From positions 1-64,000 of the forward strand of contig CALWLT010000008.1 in NCBI GenBank assembly GCA_944381615.1: a DNA stretch of 64,000 bases, written 5' to 3'. Below are positions 7,788 through 15,346 of this stretch, one piece after another. Every line of letters begins with the position of its first letter. Positions within the stretch are counted from its first letter, which is position 1. The translations under genes were made by a program, and so were the position numbers. The DNA comes from an uncultured Lachnospiraceae bacterium (GTDB lineage Bacteria > Bacillota > Clostridia > Lachnospirales > Lachnospiraceae). The notes under the pieces were generated by a model, which was not told where the DNA came from, did not search any database, and saw only the letters and a list, made by a program, of their open reading frames with translations.

Positions 7788-8825
7788 ATGCTGTCATTTG
7801 AGAGCGATTATACCGGGGGCGCGCATGAATCGGTGCTGCGCCGCCTGATTGAGACCAACGGAGAAATACTGCCGGGATACGGGACGGATGCGTATTGCCG
7901 GAGCGCGGCGCAGAAAATCCGGGAGGCCTGCGGCTGTCCGGAGGCAGAGGTGTATTTTCTGACGGGAGGGACGCAGACCAATCAGCTGATTCTCGACGCG
8001 ATGCTGCAGCCGTACGAGGGCGTTATAGCGGCGGAAAGCGGCCATATCAACACGCACGAGGCGGGGGCGATTGAACGAACCGGGCATAAGGTTCTGACGC
8101 TTTCGCAGCGGGAAGGAAAGCTGGATGCCGGGGAGCTGGAATGGTTTCTGAAACGGTTTCAGGAGGATGAAAACCGGGAGCACATGGTATTTCCCGGAAT
8201 GGTTTATCTGACCTGGCCGACGGAGTACGGGACGATTTATTCGGCCGCGGAGCTGGCGGCGATCTCCGGAATCTGCCGGAAATACGGGATCGCGCTCTAT
8301 CTGGACGGCGCGCGCCTGGGCTACGGCCTGGCGGCGGAGGGAGCGGATCTGACGCTTCCGGACATCGCGCGCCTGTGCGATGTGTTTTACATTGGAGGAA
8401 CCAAGGTCGGGGCGCTGTGCGGGGAGGCGGTTGTTTTCCCGCGGGGCAATGCGCCGTCCCATTTTATGACGCGCGTGAAGCAGCACGGGGCGCTGCTGGC
8501 GAAGGGGCGGCTTCTGGGCGTCCAGTTCGACGCGCTGTTTACCGATCAGCTGTATTTTACAATCAGCGCGCATGCGGTCGAGATGGCAAAGCGGCTGAAG
8601 CGGGGCCTCAGGGAACGGGGATACCGCTTTTATCTGGAATCTCCGACCAATCAGCAGTTTGTGATATTAGAAAACGGCGAGTGGGAGCGCCTGCGGACGC
8701 AGGTCGCGCTGAGCTTTTGGGAGAAGGCAGATCAGGATCACACGATCGTGCGCTTCGCGACCAGCTGGGCGACGGCGGAGTCGGATCTGGAGGCGCTGTG
8801 GAGGATTCTGGATCAGAAATCGTAA
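7788..8825 (+). CDS. Threonine aldolase family PLP enzyme
   Basis: A 345-residue fold-type I PLP enzyme of the low-specificity L-threonine aldolase/beta-eliminating lyase family, which splits threonine (or allo-threonine) to glycine and acetaldehyde. Visible marks are SDYTGG and YGTDAYC near the N-terminus, FLTGGTQTNQL, the cofactor aspartate in LYLDGARLGYGL and the Schiff-base lysine in YIGGTKVGAL. Length fits the family. ATG 7788 is chosen for GGACGGAGG upstream; the frame stays open through the repeat in front, but those codons are repeat-encoded. The next gene follows after 16 bp. Confidence 0.9.
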   Translation: MLSFESDYTGGAHESVLRRLIETNGEILPGYGTDAYCRSAAQKIREACGCPEAEVYFLTGGTQTNQLILDAMLQPYEGVIAAESGHINTHEAGAIERTGHKVLTLSQREGKLDAGELEWFLKRFQEDENREHMVFPGMVYLTWPTEYGTIYSAAELAAISGICRKYGIALYLDGARLGYGLAAEGADLTLPDIARLCDVFYIGGTKVGALCGEAVVFPRGNAPSHFMTRVKQHGALLAKGRLLGVQFDALFTDQLYFTISAHAVEMAKRLKRGLRERGYRFYLESPTNQQFVILENGEWERLRTQVALSFWEKADQDHTIVRFATSWATAESDLEALWRILDQKS

Positions 8826-8841
8826 GAGACGGAGGAAAGCA

Positions 8842-9507
8842 ATGGAGCGCAGAGTGGATCTGGCGGAAATTTCGGATGGAAAACAGTATGGGATCAACGA
8901 TATGGCCCGCGCCGGCTGCGGGGGCTGTGAGGGCTGTTCTGCCTGCTGCCGGGGAATGGGGCGTACGGTAGTGCTGGATCCGTATGACGTGTACCGCATG
9001 ACGGAGGGGCTTTCGGTGTCCTTTGAACGTCTTTTGCAGGAGAAAAAACTGGAGCTCAACGTGGTGGACGGGCTGATCCTCCCGAATCTGGCGATGAACG
9101 GGCCGCAGGAGGCCTGCGCGTTTTTAAATGAAGAAGGCCGCTGCCGGATTCATCCCTGGCGGCCCGGCATCTGCCGCCTGTTTCCCATGGGACGGCTTTA
9201 CGGCGAGGACGGCGGCTTCACGTATTTCCTGCAGATCCATGAGTGCCGGAAAAAGGAGCGGACGAAGATCCGGGTGCGGCGTCTTCTGGATACGCCGGAC
9301 ACCGGCCGTTATGAAACGTACATTGCCCGCTGGCACGATTTCCGCAAAAGCCTGCAGAAGCAGCTTGCCGGGGACGCGGCGCGGGAGCGGGAAGTGAATC
9401 TGGCGCTGTTAAAGCTGTTTTTTCTGACGCCATATGCGCCGGGAGAAGATTTTTATCCGCAGTTTGACGCCAGGATGAAGCGAATGGAGGAAAAAACGGG
9501 ATGCTGA
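8842..9507 (+). CDS. YkgJ-family cysteine cluster protein
   Basis: A 221-residue protein of the YkgJ (PF03692) family, believed to bind zinc or an iron-sulfur cluster. The cysteine clusters are visible: CGGCEGCSACCRG (residues 26-38) and CAFLNEEGRCRIHPWRPGICRLFP. The last third is not characteristic. The biochemical role of the family is unknown. GACGGAGG precedes the ATG, and the 3' end overlaps the next gene by 7 bp, indicating translational coupling. Confidence 0.85.
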   Translation: MERRVDLAEISDGKQYGINDMARAGCGGCEGCSACCRGMGRTVVLDPYDVYRMTEGLSVSFERLLQEKKLELNVVDGLILPNLAMNGPQEACAFLNEEGRCRIHPWRPGICRLFPMGRLYGEDGGFTYFLQIHECRKKERTKIRVRRLLDTPDTGRYETYIARWHDFRKSLQKQLAGDAAREREVNLALLKLFFLTPYAPGEDFYPQFDARMKRMEEKTGC

Positions 9508-10313
9508 GAGCAGATTTTCACACGCACACGTCGTTTTGCGACGGGAAAAATACGCCGCGGGAGATGGTAAGGGCGGCCTGGGAGAAGGGATTTACGGATT
9601 TTGGAATTTCGGGACATGCAGATTATTCTTTCTGTGATCCGGGGTTCGGCATGTCGGATGCTGTGCTGGAGCGCTATAAACAGGAGCTTTTTAAGCTGCG
9701 GGAGGAATACCGCGGCCGGATGAACCTCTACATCGGGATCGAGCTGGACTGCCTGGGGCCGGTGCAGAGCGCGGAGTATGTGATCGGCTCGACGCACTGC
9801 GTGTGCAAAAACGAGGAGTACGTCAGCGTGGACGATACGGAAGAGCGGCTGACGGAGGCGGTTGCGCGGCTGTGGGACGGAGACTGGTATGCGTTCGTGC
9901 GCGATTATTTTGAGACGGAGGCGACGGTCTATGAGCGCACGAAATGCGACTGGGTCGGTCATTTTGATCTGCTGACGAAATTTAACGAAGGGTTTCGCCA
10001 TTTTGATGAGACGCGGGACGCGTATCTGGAACCGGCGCTGGCGGCGATGCGCCGCCTGAACGGGGAGGGGCTGCCGTTCGAGATCAATACGGGGGCCATG
10101 TCGCGCGGATACCGGACGCAGCCGTATCCGGGGCCGGCGCTTTTAAAGGAGCTTCATGCTATGGGCGGCCGGATCCTGATTAATTCGGACAGTCACCAGG
10201 CGGATACCATCGGATATGCGTTCCGGGAGGCGGAACGCCTGGCCTGGGAATGCGGTTTCCGCCGTGTCTGCCTGCTCTCGCCGGGAGGCGGATTCCGGGA
10301 GGCGGATCTCTGA
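9501..10313 (+). CDS. hisK: PHP-type histidinol-phosphatase
   Basis: A 270-residue PHP-domain phosphoesterase. The metal-binding motifs are DFHTHTSFCDG (His7, His9), SGHADYS, GIELDC, GSTHCV and the C-terminal NSDSH. The best match in layout and length is HisK, which removes phosphate from L-histidinol phosphate in histidine synthesis. No other histidine genes are nearby, so the substrate is inferred from the family only. ATG lies within the end of the YkgJ gene, behind GAATGGAGG. Confidence 0.85.
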   Translation: MLRADFHTHTSFCDGKNTPREMVRAAWEKGFTDFGISGHADYSFCDPGFGMSDAVLERYKQELFKLREEYRGRMNLYIGIELDCLGPVQSAEYVIGSTHCVCKNEEYVSVDDTEERLTEAVARLWDGDWYAFVRDYFETEATVYERTKCDWVGHFDLLTKFNEGFRHFDETRDAYLEPALAAMRRLNGEGLPFEINTGAMSRGYRTQPYPGPALLKELHAMGGRILINSDSHQADTIGYAFREAERLAWECGFRRVCLLSPGGGFREADL

Positions 10314-10326
10314 CGCGGGAAAGCGC

Positions 10327-10475
10327 TCTGGCGCGGGAACGGGTTTTCCGGGGCGAGAATCATTCTGGCGCGGGAACGGATTTTCCGGGGCGGAAATCAT
10401 TCTGGTGCGGGAACGGGTTTTCCGGGGCGGGAATCATTCTGGCACGGGAATGGATTTTTGGGGGCGGGAAATCAT
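10327..10475. repeat. 37-bp tandem repeat, four units
   Basis: TCTGGCGCGGGAACGG starts units at 10327, 10364, 10401 and 10438, an exact 37-bp period; the last unit is slightly changed and ends at the -35 box of the next promoter. Confidence 0.95.
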
Positions 10476-10503
10476 TGACAGGCCGGGAAAGATTTGCTAT
10501 AGT
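10475..10503 (+). promoter_or_regulatory. Strong promoter of the ABC-F leader
   Basis: TTGACA (10475-10480), a 17-bp spacer and TATAGT (10498-10503). Expected start of transcription is near 10510, which gives a leader of about 260 nt before the ABC-F start codon. Confidence 0.85.
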
Positions 10504-10544
10504 ACAGGCGGATACAGAAACAGGATATTAGAGGAGAGGGAAAG

Positions 10545-10571
10545 ATGAAGCTTGCTTGCTGCGCACGGTAA
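10545..10571 (+). CDS. Putative leader peptide MKLACCAR
   Basis: An 8-codon open frame with a good ribosome binding site (GAGGAGAGGG ending 4 bp before the ATG) lies about 35 nt into the leader. It is followed by a self-complementary stretch, TGCCGCGCGGCA, and a hairpin with CTCTG/CAGAG and CCGG/CCGG pairs near 10648-10675, and then by the terminator. Short ORFs of this kind are known in ribosome-mediated attenuation of ABC-F resistance genes such as vmlR. Translation is not proven. Confidence 0.55.
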   Translation: MKLACCAR

Positions 10572-10692
10572 TCAGAAAAGAACAGGCAAAAGGGATTTTG
10601 TGTCCCGGATGCCGCGCGGCAGGAACATTCTCTTCTTACGACGGAAAGCTCTGACCGGGAGCCGGCAGAGAGCTCCTCTGTTCAGACAGGTA

Positions 10693-10722
10693 GGATGCAG
10701 GAGATTGCTGCATCCTTTTTTT
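10693..10722 (+). terminator. Intrinsic terminator in ABC-F leader
   Basis: GGATGCAG (10693-10700) pairs with CTGCATCC (10708-10715) over a 7-nt loop, followed by seven T. It ends 49 bp before the ABC-F start codon and downstream of its own promoter, so it can act as an attenuator. Confidence 0.85.
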
Positions 10723-10771
10723 GTGCCGGATTTGCTCCGGCCGCGCGGGATCCGGGGAAAGGAGGTGCGAA

Positions 10772-12325
10772 ATGTCACAGATACTGGTTCAGGATCTGAC
10801 ATTTTATTATGAGGAAAGCGGGGAGATGATTTTTGATCGGCTTTCGGTTTCCCTCGATACGGACTGGCGGCTGGGCCTGATCGGCCGCAACGGCCGGGGA
10901 AAGACTACGTTTCTGAAGCTTCTGGCGGGAGAGTACGGGTACCGCGGCCTGATCCGCGCGTCGGTTCCGTTTGAGTATTTTCCGTTTCCGGTTCGCGATC
11001 CGGGACGGCCGGCGCTGGAGGTTTTGGAGGACGCGCGGCCGGGCCTTGAATTCTGGAAGCTGCTGCGGGAGATCAGCCTGCAGGAAATGGATCCGGAGCT
11101 GTTATACCGGCCGTTTGCGAGCCTGAGCGGCGGCGAGCGGACGCGGCTGATGCTGGCGCTTCTTTTTTCTGACGATCGGGCGTTTCTTCTGATCGACGAG
11201 CCGACCAATCATCTGGATCTGCAGGCCAGGCGGGAAGTCCGGGCGTACCTGCAAAAGAAAAAAGGGTTCATTCTCGTTTCGCACGATCGGGCGTTTCTGG
11301 ATTCCTGCATCGATCACGTGATGGCGCTCAACCGTTCGGGGATCGAGATCTGTCAGGGAAATTTCAGTACCTGGTGGGAAAACAGACACCGGAGGGATAT
11401 GCAGGAAGAGCGGGAGAACGAGCGGCTGAAAAAGGAGATTGGGCGTCTGAAGGAGGCGGCCGACCGCACAAAAAGCTGGTCGGCGCAGGCGGAGCAGGCG
11501 AAAAAGGGAGGGACGGCGGATGGCGGGAAGGTAGACCGCGGGTATATCGGCCATAAAGCGGCGAAGGTTATGAAGCGGGCGCAGAGCGCGAAACGGCGGA
11601 TCGAGCGGGCGGCCGAGGAGAAACAGAAGCTTCTGAATAATGTGGAGACGGCAGAGGAGCTGAAACTGTTTGCTCTGCAGCACGAGCGGCAGACGCTCCT
11701 TTCGCTGGAGAAGGCCGTGTTTTCCTATGATCCAACGGGCAGAGCGCTGACAGAGCCGCTGACCTTTTCGGTCCGCCAGGGAGAGCGGATTTTGCTGGAA
11801 GGGAAAAATGGTTCCGGAAAGTCGTCGCTGCTTCGCGCAATCCTGGGCTGTGAGGGCGCGCCCCGGCTCTGTGGCGGAACGGTAAGGAAAGCCGGGGGCC
11901 TGCAGATTTCCTGGGTGTCGCAGGACACCTTGGGCCTTTCGGGAACGCTCGAAGAGCTGGCAGAGCGCCGGGGGATTGACGGGACGCTGCTTCGCATGAT
12001 GCTGCGCAAGCTGGATTTTTCCAGAGAACAGTTTTCAAAACGGATCGAGCATTACAGCGAGGGACAGAAGAAAAAGGTCCTCCTGGCGGCCAGCCTCTGC
12101 GAGCGGGCGCACCTGTACCTCTGGGATGAGCCGCTCAACTATATCGATCTCTACTCCCGGATGCAGCTGGAGGATCTGATTTGCACGTCCGGACTGACGC
12201 TCCTTCTGGTCGAGCACGACGAAGCGTTTGCGGCGCGCGTGGCGACCGGGCGTCTCTGCCTGCCGTCCGGCGAGTTCCGGGAAGAACCGGTTTTTTCTGA
12301 AAAAATGACGGGAAAACACGGATAA
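10772..12325 (+). CDS. ABC-F ATPase, Lsa-like ribosome protection type
   Basis: A 517-residue soluble protein with two ABC ATPase domains and no membrane segment. Domain 1 has GRNGRGKTT, signature LSGGERTRL and LLIDEPTNHLDL; domain 2 has GKNGSGKSS, the altered signature YSEGQKKKV and LYLWDEPLNYIDL. A charged linker of about 90 residues (215-305) separates them. YSEGQKKKV and LWDEPLNYID, with the start SQILVQDLTFYYEES, are marks of the Lsa group, which displaces lincosamide, streptogramin A and pleuromutilin drugs from the ribosome. AAAGGAGGTGCGAA precedes ATG 10772. The attenuator in front supports drug-induced expression. Actual resistance is not shown by sequence. Confidence 0.9.
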   Translation: MSQILVQDLTFYYEESGEMIFDRLSVSLDTDWRLGLIGRNGRGKTTFLKLLAGEYGYRGLIRASVPFEYFPFPVRDPGRPALEVLEDARPGLEFWKLLREISLQEMDPELLYRPFASLSGGERTRLMLALLFSDDRAFLLIDEPTNHLDLQARREVRAYLQKKKGFILVSHDRAFLDSCIDHVMALNRSGIEICQGNFSTWWENRHRRDMQEERENERLKKEIGRLKEAADRTKSWSAQAEQAKKGGTADGGKVDRGYIGHKAAKVMKRAQSAKRRIERAAEEKQKLLNNVETAEELKLFALQHERQTLLSLEKAVFSYDPTGRALTEPLTFSVRQGERILLEGKNGSGKSSLLRAILGCEGAPRLCGGTVRKAGGLQISWVSQDTLGLSGTLEELAERRGIDGTLLRMMLRKLDFSREQFSKRIEHYSEGQKKKVLLAASLCERAHLYLWDEPLNYIDLYSRMQLEDLICTSGLTLLLVEHDEAFAARVATGRLCLPSGEFREEPVFSEKMTGKHG

Positions 12326-12453
12326 AAAAGTAAATTTTTGGTTAATCTGTTTGAAAAAAGAGGACTATAATAAGCATGTAACAAATAAGACATACTTAAC
12401 AACCCCCGTTTACCGGGCTGCTAAGCAAATCAGATTTTTGGAGGAAAAGATAA

Positions 12454-13056
12454 ATGAATACTTTAAAAGCTGAAAAGAGAAGCATGGATGTTAAGGCCAA
12501 GAGACTGAGAAGAGAAGGATTTGTTACGGGCAACGTCTTCGGAAAGAAAATCGAGGGCTCGATTCCGATCAAGATGACGAAAAAGGATGTCGATCATCTG
12601 TTAAAGACGGAGAACAAGGGCAGCCAGATTATGCTGGACATCGAGGGCGAGAGCTATGATGTGCTGATCAAGGAGATTGACTATAACGCGCTGGCCAGCC
12701 GGGTCGACGAGATCGATTTTCAGGCGCTGGTAAGCAATGAAAAGGTACATTCCGTGGCGGAGATTCAGCTGGTCAACCATGACAAGGTACAGGCCGGCGT
12801 TCTGCAGGAGATGCTGCAGGAGATTTCCTACCGCGCGCTGCCGAAGGATCTGATTGACCGCGTAAAAGTAGACGTGGGCGAGATGCAGGTCGGCGACACG
12901 ATCCGGGTAAAGGATCTGGAGATCGCCTCCAGGAAGGAGATCGAGATTTTAAGCGATCCGGAATCGGTTATCGTGACGGTAACGGCGGTTCACAACGTAG
13001 TTCCGGAGACGGACGCGGAAGCGGCGGAGAACGGCGCGGCGGAAGCAAAGGAATGA
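12454..13056 (+). CDS. rplY: 50S ribosomal protein L25/general stress protein Ctc
   Basis: A 200-residue two-domain L25 (Ctc/TL5 type), which binds 5S rRNA. The N-terminal domain (1-92) and C-terminal beta domain (93-185, including KDLIDRVKVDVGEMQVGDTIRVKDL) are typical, and the length fits the long form. The acidic tail is common. TTTTTGGAGGAAAAG precedes the ATG. A TATAAT at 12366-12371 lies about 80 bp upstream, but I cannot find a convincing -35 box. A hairpin with a T-run follows the gene. Confidence 0.92.
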   Translation: MNTLKAEKRSMDVKAKRLRREGFVTGNVFGKKIEGSIPIKMTKKDVDHLLKTENKGSQIMLDIEGESYDVLIKEIDYNALASRVDEIDFQALVSNEKVHSVAEIQLVNHDKVQAGVLQEMLQEISYRALPKDLIDRVKVDVGEMQVGDTIRVKDLEIASRKEIEILSDPESVIVTVTAVHNVVPETDAEAAENGAAEAKE

Positions 13057-13107
13057 CGGTTCGGGCGGGCGACGCCGGATACCGGGAAAAAGAATGACAT
13101 GGCAAGA

Positions 13108-13149
13108 GCGCTTCGAGACGGCGGGCGCGCCGCTTCGGGGCGCTTTTTT
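13108..13149 (+). terminator. Terminator after rplY
   Basis: A GC-rich imperfect hairpin (GCGC near 13108 with GGCGC before the T-run) ends in six T at 13144-13149. It stops 19 bp before the next start codon. Confidence 0.6.
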
Positions 13150-13168
13150 GAACTTCGGGGAGGAAACA

Positions 13169-13819
13169 ATGGATCAGACGTATCGCTATGTGCTGCGGCG
13201 CTATCTGCTGCTTTTCCTGGGCCTGTCGATCATGGCGTTCGGCGTGGCGTTTTCCATCAAGGCGGGGCTTGGCACCTCCCCGATTTCGAGCGTTCCCTAC
13301 GCGGTCAGCTGCTTTGCACCGCTGACGGTCGGGACAGCGACGATCGCGATGCACTGCGTCTTTATCGCGCTGCAGATCCTGATCCTGCGAAAAAATTATC
13401 ATCCGATTCAGCTGATGCAGCTGCCGGTCGCGTTTTTCTTCGGTTATCTGACGGATTTTGCCGTGTGGGCCGTGCGGGGGATCGCCTGCGCAGGTTACGG
13501 GCAGCAGTGGCTGATCTGCCTGATCGGAATTTTTCTGGTTGCCGTGGGCGTGAGCCTGGAGGTAAAAGCCGGCGTCGTGGTTCTGGCCGGCGAGGGCGTG
13601 GTGCTGGCGATCTGCCGGGTGCTGCCGGTCCGGTTCGGGACCATGAAGGTCGTCTTTGACGTGACGCTGGTCGTCATCGCCTGCATCTTGTCGCTTGCAT
13701 GTACCGGGCAGCTGCAGGGCGTCCGGGAGGGGACGGCGGCCGCCGCCCTGCTGGTCGGCCAGATTGCGAAGCCGCTGGGACGCTTTTTGGTGCGCTGGAA
13801 GCTGGAGGAACCCGCCTGA
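13169..13819 (+). CDS. YczE/YitT-like integral membrane protein
   Basis: A 216-residue membrane protein with about five hydrophobic segments. The N-terminal pattern GLSIMAFGVAFSIKAGLGTSPISS is characteristic of the YczE/YyaS group, where GLGTSP(I/W) is strongly conserved. No transport substrate is established for the family; some members sit beside regulators of sugar or peptide metabolism. CGGGGAGGAAACA precedes ATG 13169; a longer frame from 13094 crosses the terminator and is not used. Confidence 0.8.
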   Translation: MDQTYRYVLRRYLLLFLGLSIMAFGVAFSIKAGLGTSPISSVPYAVSCFAPLTVGTATIAMHCVFIALQILILRKNYHPIQLMQLPVAFFFGYLTDFAVWAVRGIACAGYGQQWLICLIGIFLVAVGVSLEVKAGVVVLAGEGVVLAICRVLPVRFGTMKVVFDVTLVVIACILSLACTGQLQGVREGTAAAALLVGQIAKPLGRFLVRWKLEEPA

Positions 13820-13934
13820 CAGATGGAAGCCGCATACAATACACAGGAGACAAAGCGGCCGGAAGAAGAAAAACCTGCGTGAAGTCCCGTAAAATCAAGG
13901 AAAACCGGGATTTCACAATTTTTTCACAAAAAAA

Positions 13935-13977
13935 TTAGCACTCGCCTCTTGACAGTGCTAACAATGCGTGCTATAGT
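13935..13977 (+). promoter_or_regulatory. CIRCE operator overlapping hsp20 promoter
   Basis: TTAGCACTC, nine bases, CAGTGCTAA (13935-13961) is a CIRCE element with one changed arm base, the HrcA repressor site. It overlaps TTGACA (13949-13954), and TATAGT follows after 17 bp (13972-13977). Release of HrcA on heat would turn on both hsp20 genes. A leader of about 135 nt follows with no clear structure. Confidence 0.95.
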
Positions 13978-14117
13978 ACAGCTAGAACAAAGGAAAGGGG
14001 TTCAGAAAGGAACCGGGGAATGCGAAGAGGATTCCTCGGAGACCTTCCGGATGCCGGACCGGTTCGGAGGAAGTACAAAACAGTTGGACTGAATGAATAG
14101 AAAAGGAGCGATGAGTT

Positions 14118-14552
14118 ATGTTAATGCCGAGCATTTTTGGAGAAAACCTGTTGGATGATTTCTTTGATTTTCCGTTTGGAAGGTACACGGGATATGCAGA
14201 CGGCGGAACGGGCCTGATGAAGACGGATATTAAAGAGGCGGACGGCAACTACGAGATTACGATGAACCTGCCGGGCGTGAAGAAGGAGGATGTGAAGGCG
14301 GAGCTGCACGACGGATATCTGACCATCCAGGCCAGTACGAATTCGGGGACGGATGAGAAGGATGAGAACGGCAGATACATCCGCCGCGAGCGCTACAGCG
14401 GTTCCTGCAGCAGAAGCTTCTATGTGGGCGACGCGGTAACGGAAGAGGACATCAAAGCAAAATTTGAGAACGGCACGCTGACGCTGACGGTTCCGAAGAA
14501 GGAAGAGAAGCCGGCGGTCGAGCAGAAGAAATACATTGCGATTGAAGGGTAA
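14118..14552 (+). CDS. Small heat-shock protein (Hsp20/alpha-crystallin), first copy
   Basis: A 144-residue Hsp20 that holds unfolded proteins in a soluble state. The alpha-crystallin domain spans about residues 33-125 (MKTDIKEADGNYEITMNLPG, and GTLTLTVPK near the end). AAAAGGAGCGATGAGTT precedes the ATG. It shares its first eleven residues (MLMPSIFGENL) and most of its domain with the next gene, so the pair is a tandem duplication. Both lie downstream of the CIRCE promoter at 13935. Confidence 0.95.
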   Translation: MLMPSIFGENLLDDFFDFPFGRYTGYADGGTGLMKTDIKEADGNYEITMNLPGVKKEDVKAELHDGYLTIQASTNSGTDEKDENGRYIRRERYSGSCSRSFYVGDAVTEEDIKAKFENGTLTLTVPKKEEKPAVEQKKYIAIEG

Positions 14553-14562
14553 GTCCGGAAAC

Positions 14563-14593
14563 GCCGCGCCTTCTCTGTCGGGGAAGGCGCGGC
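14563..14593 (+). terminator. GC-rich hairpin between hsp20 genes
   Basis: GCCGCGCCTTC (14563-14573) pairs perfectly with GAAGGCGCGGC (14583-14593). There is no T-run, so it is more likely a partial stop or an RNA-stabilising hairpin that sets the ratio of the two products. Confidence 0.5.
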
Positions 14594-14640
14594 AGGCGTC
14601 CGGGAAGAAGAAAACAGAAATCAGGAAGGAGAAATGACGT

Positions 14641-15099
14641 ATGTTAATGCCGAGTATTTTTGGAGAGAATTTATTTGATGAGTTTATGAAGGATTTTCCG
14701 TTTTATGACGATAAGGATATGAAGAAAGCGGAGCGGAAGCTGTACGGCCGCCGGGGCAGCCATCTGATGAAGACGGATATTAAGGAAAAGGATGACTGCT
14801 ACGAGCTGGAGATGGATCTGCCGGGCTTTACGAAAGAGGAGATTCAGGTATCGCTGGAGGACGGCGTGCTGACGGTCAGCGCCGAGAAGGGGCTTGATCA
14901 GGATGAGCAGGAGAAAAAGAGCGGCCGCTATATCCGCCGCGAGCGCTATGCGGGCGCCTGCCAGCGTTCCTTCTACGTCGGAGACGACGTAAGCCAGGAG
15001 GACATCAGAGGCGAATTCAAACATGGAATCCTGAAGCTTTTCATTCCGAAGAAGAAAGCGGAGGTTCCGGAGAAGAAGTACATTTCGATTGAGGGGTAA
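14641..15099 (+). CDS. Small heat-shock protein (Hsp20/alpha-crystallin), second copy
   Basis: A 152-residue paralogue of the preceding gene with the same start (MLMPSIFGENL) and a longer charged N-terminal segment (DDKDMKKAERKLYGRRGSH). The alpha-crystallin domain runs from about residue 42 to 135. RYIRRERYAGACQRSFYVGDDV is almost the same as in copy one. AAGGAGAAATGACGT precedes the ATG. No separate promoter is seen, so it is probably read from the CIRCE promoter through the hairpin at 14563. Confidence 0.95.
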   Translation: MLMPSIFGENLFDEFMKDFPFYDDKDMKKAERKLYGRRGSHLMKTDIKEKDDCYELEMDLPGFTKEEIQVSLEDGVLTVSAEKGLDQDEQEKKSGRYIRRERYAGACQRSFYVGDDVSQEDIRGEFKHGILKLFIPKKKAEVPEKKYISIEG

Positions 15100-15174
15100 G
15101 CAGCCCTGATACCGATCAAGTATAAGACATAAGACCGGGACGGCCGGAGGACGGCCGGATCGGGCGTAGGGCGG

Positions 15175-15227
15175 GGCGCCGCAAAAGCGAGCTTTTCGGA
15201 GAGACGGAAAACCTGTTTTGCGGCGCC
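15175..15227 (+). terminator. Terminator hairpin after hsp20 pair
   Basis: GGCGCCGCAAAA (15175-15186) pairs with TTTTGCGGCGCC (15216-15227) across a 29-nt loop and is followed by CTGTTTTGC. The same stem, with another loop, occurs after clpB near 17952. Confidence 0.7.
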
Positions 15228-15245
15228 CTGTTTTGCAGGCCGGAG

Positions 15246-15288
15246 TTAGCACTCAAGGCTTGACAGTGCTAACAACATGTGTTATAGT
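15246..15288 (+). promoter_or_regulatory. CIRCE operator overlapping clpB promoter
   Basis: TTAGCACTC, nine bases, CAGTGCTAA (15246-15272), with TTGACA inside it (15260-15265) and TATAGT at 15283-15288 after 17 bp. The arms and the -35/-10 layout are the same as at 13935. Confidence 0.95.
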
Positions 15289-15346
15289 ACGGCCAGAACA
15301 AAGAGATCTTCCATAACACCTGAAGATGCGAAGGGAGGCATCGGTT

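Noticed and set aside
10510..10722. 6S or other housekeeping RNA instead of an attenuator
   Set aside because: Length would fit, but the translated short ORF with a good ribosome site and the position before an ABC-F gene explain the signals better; not fully excluded.
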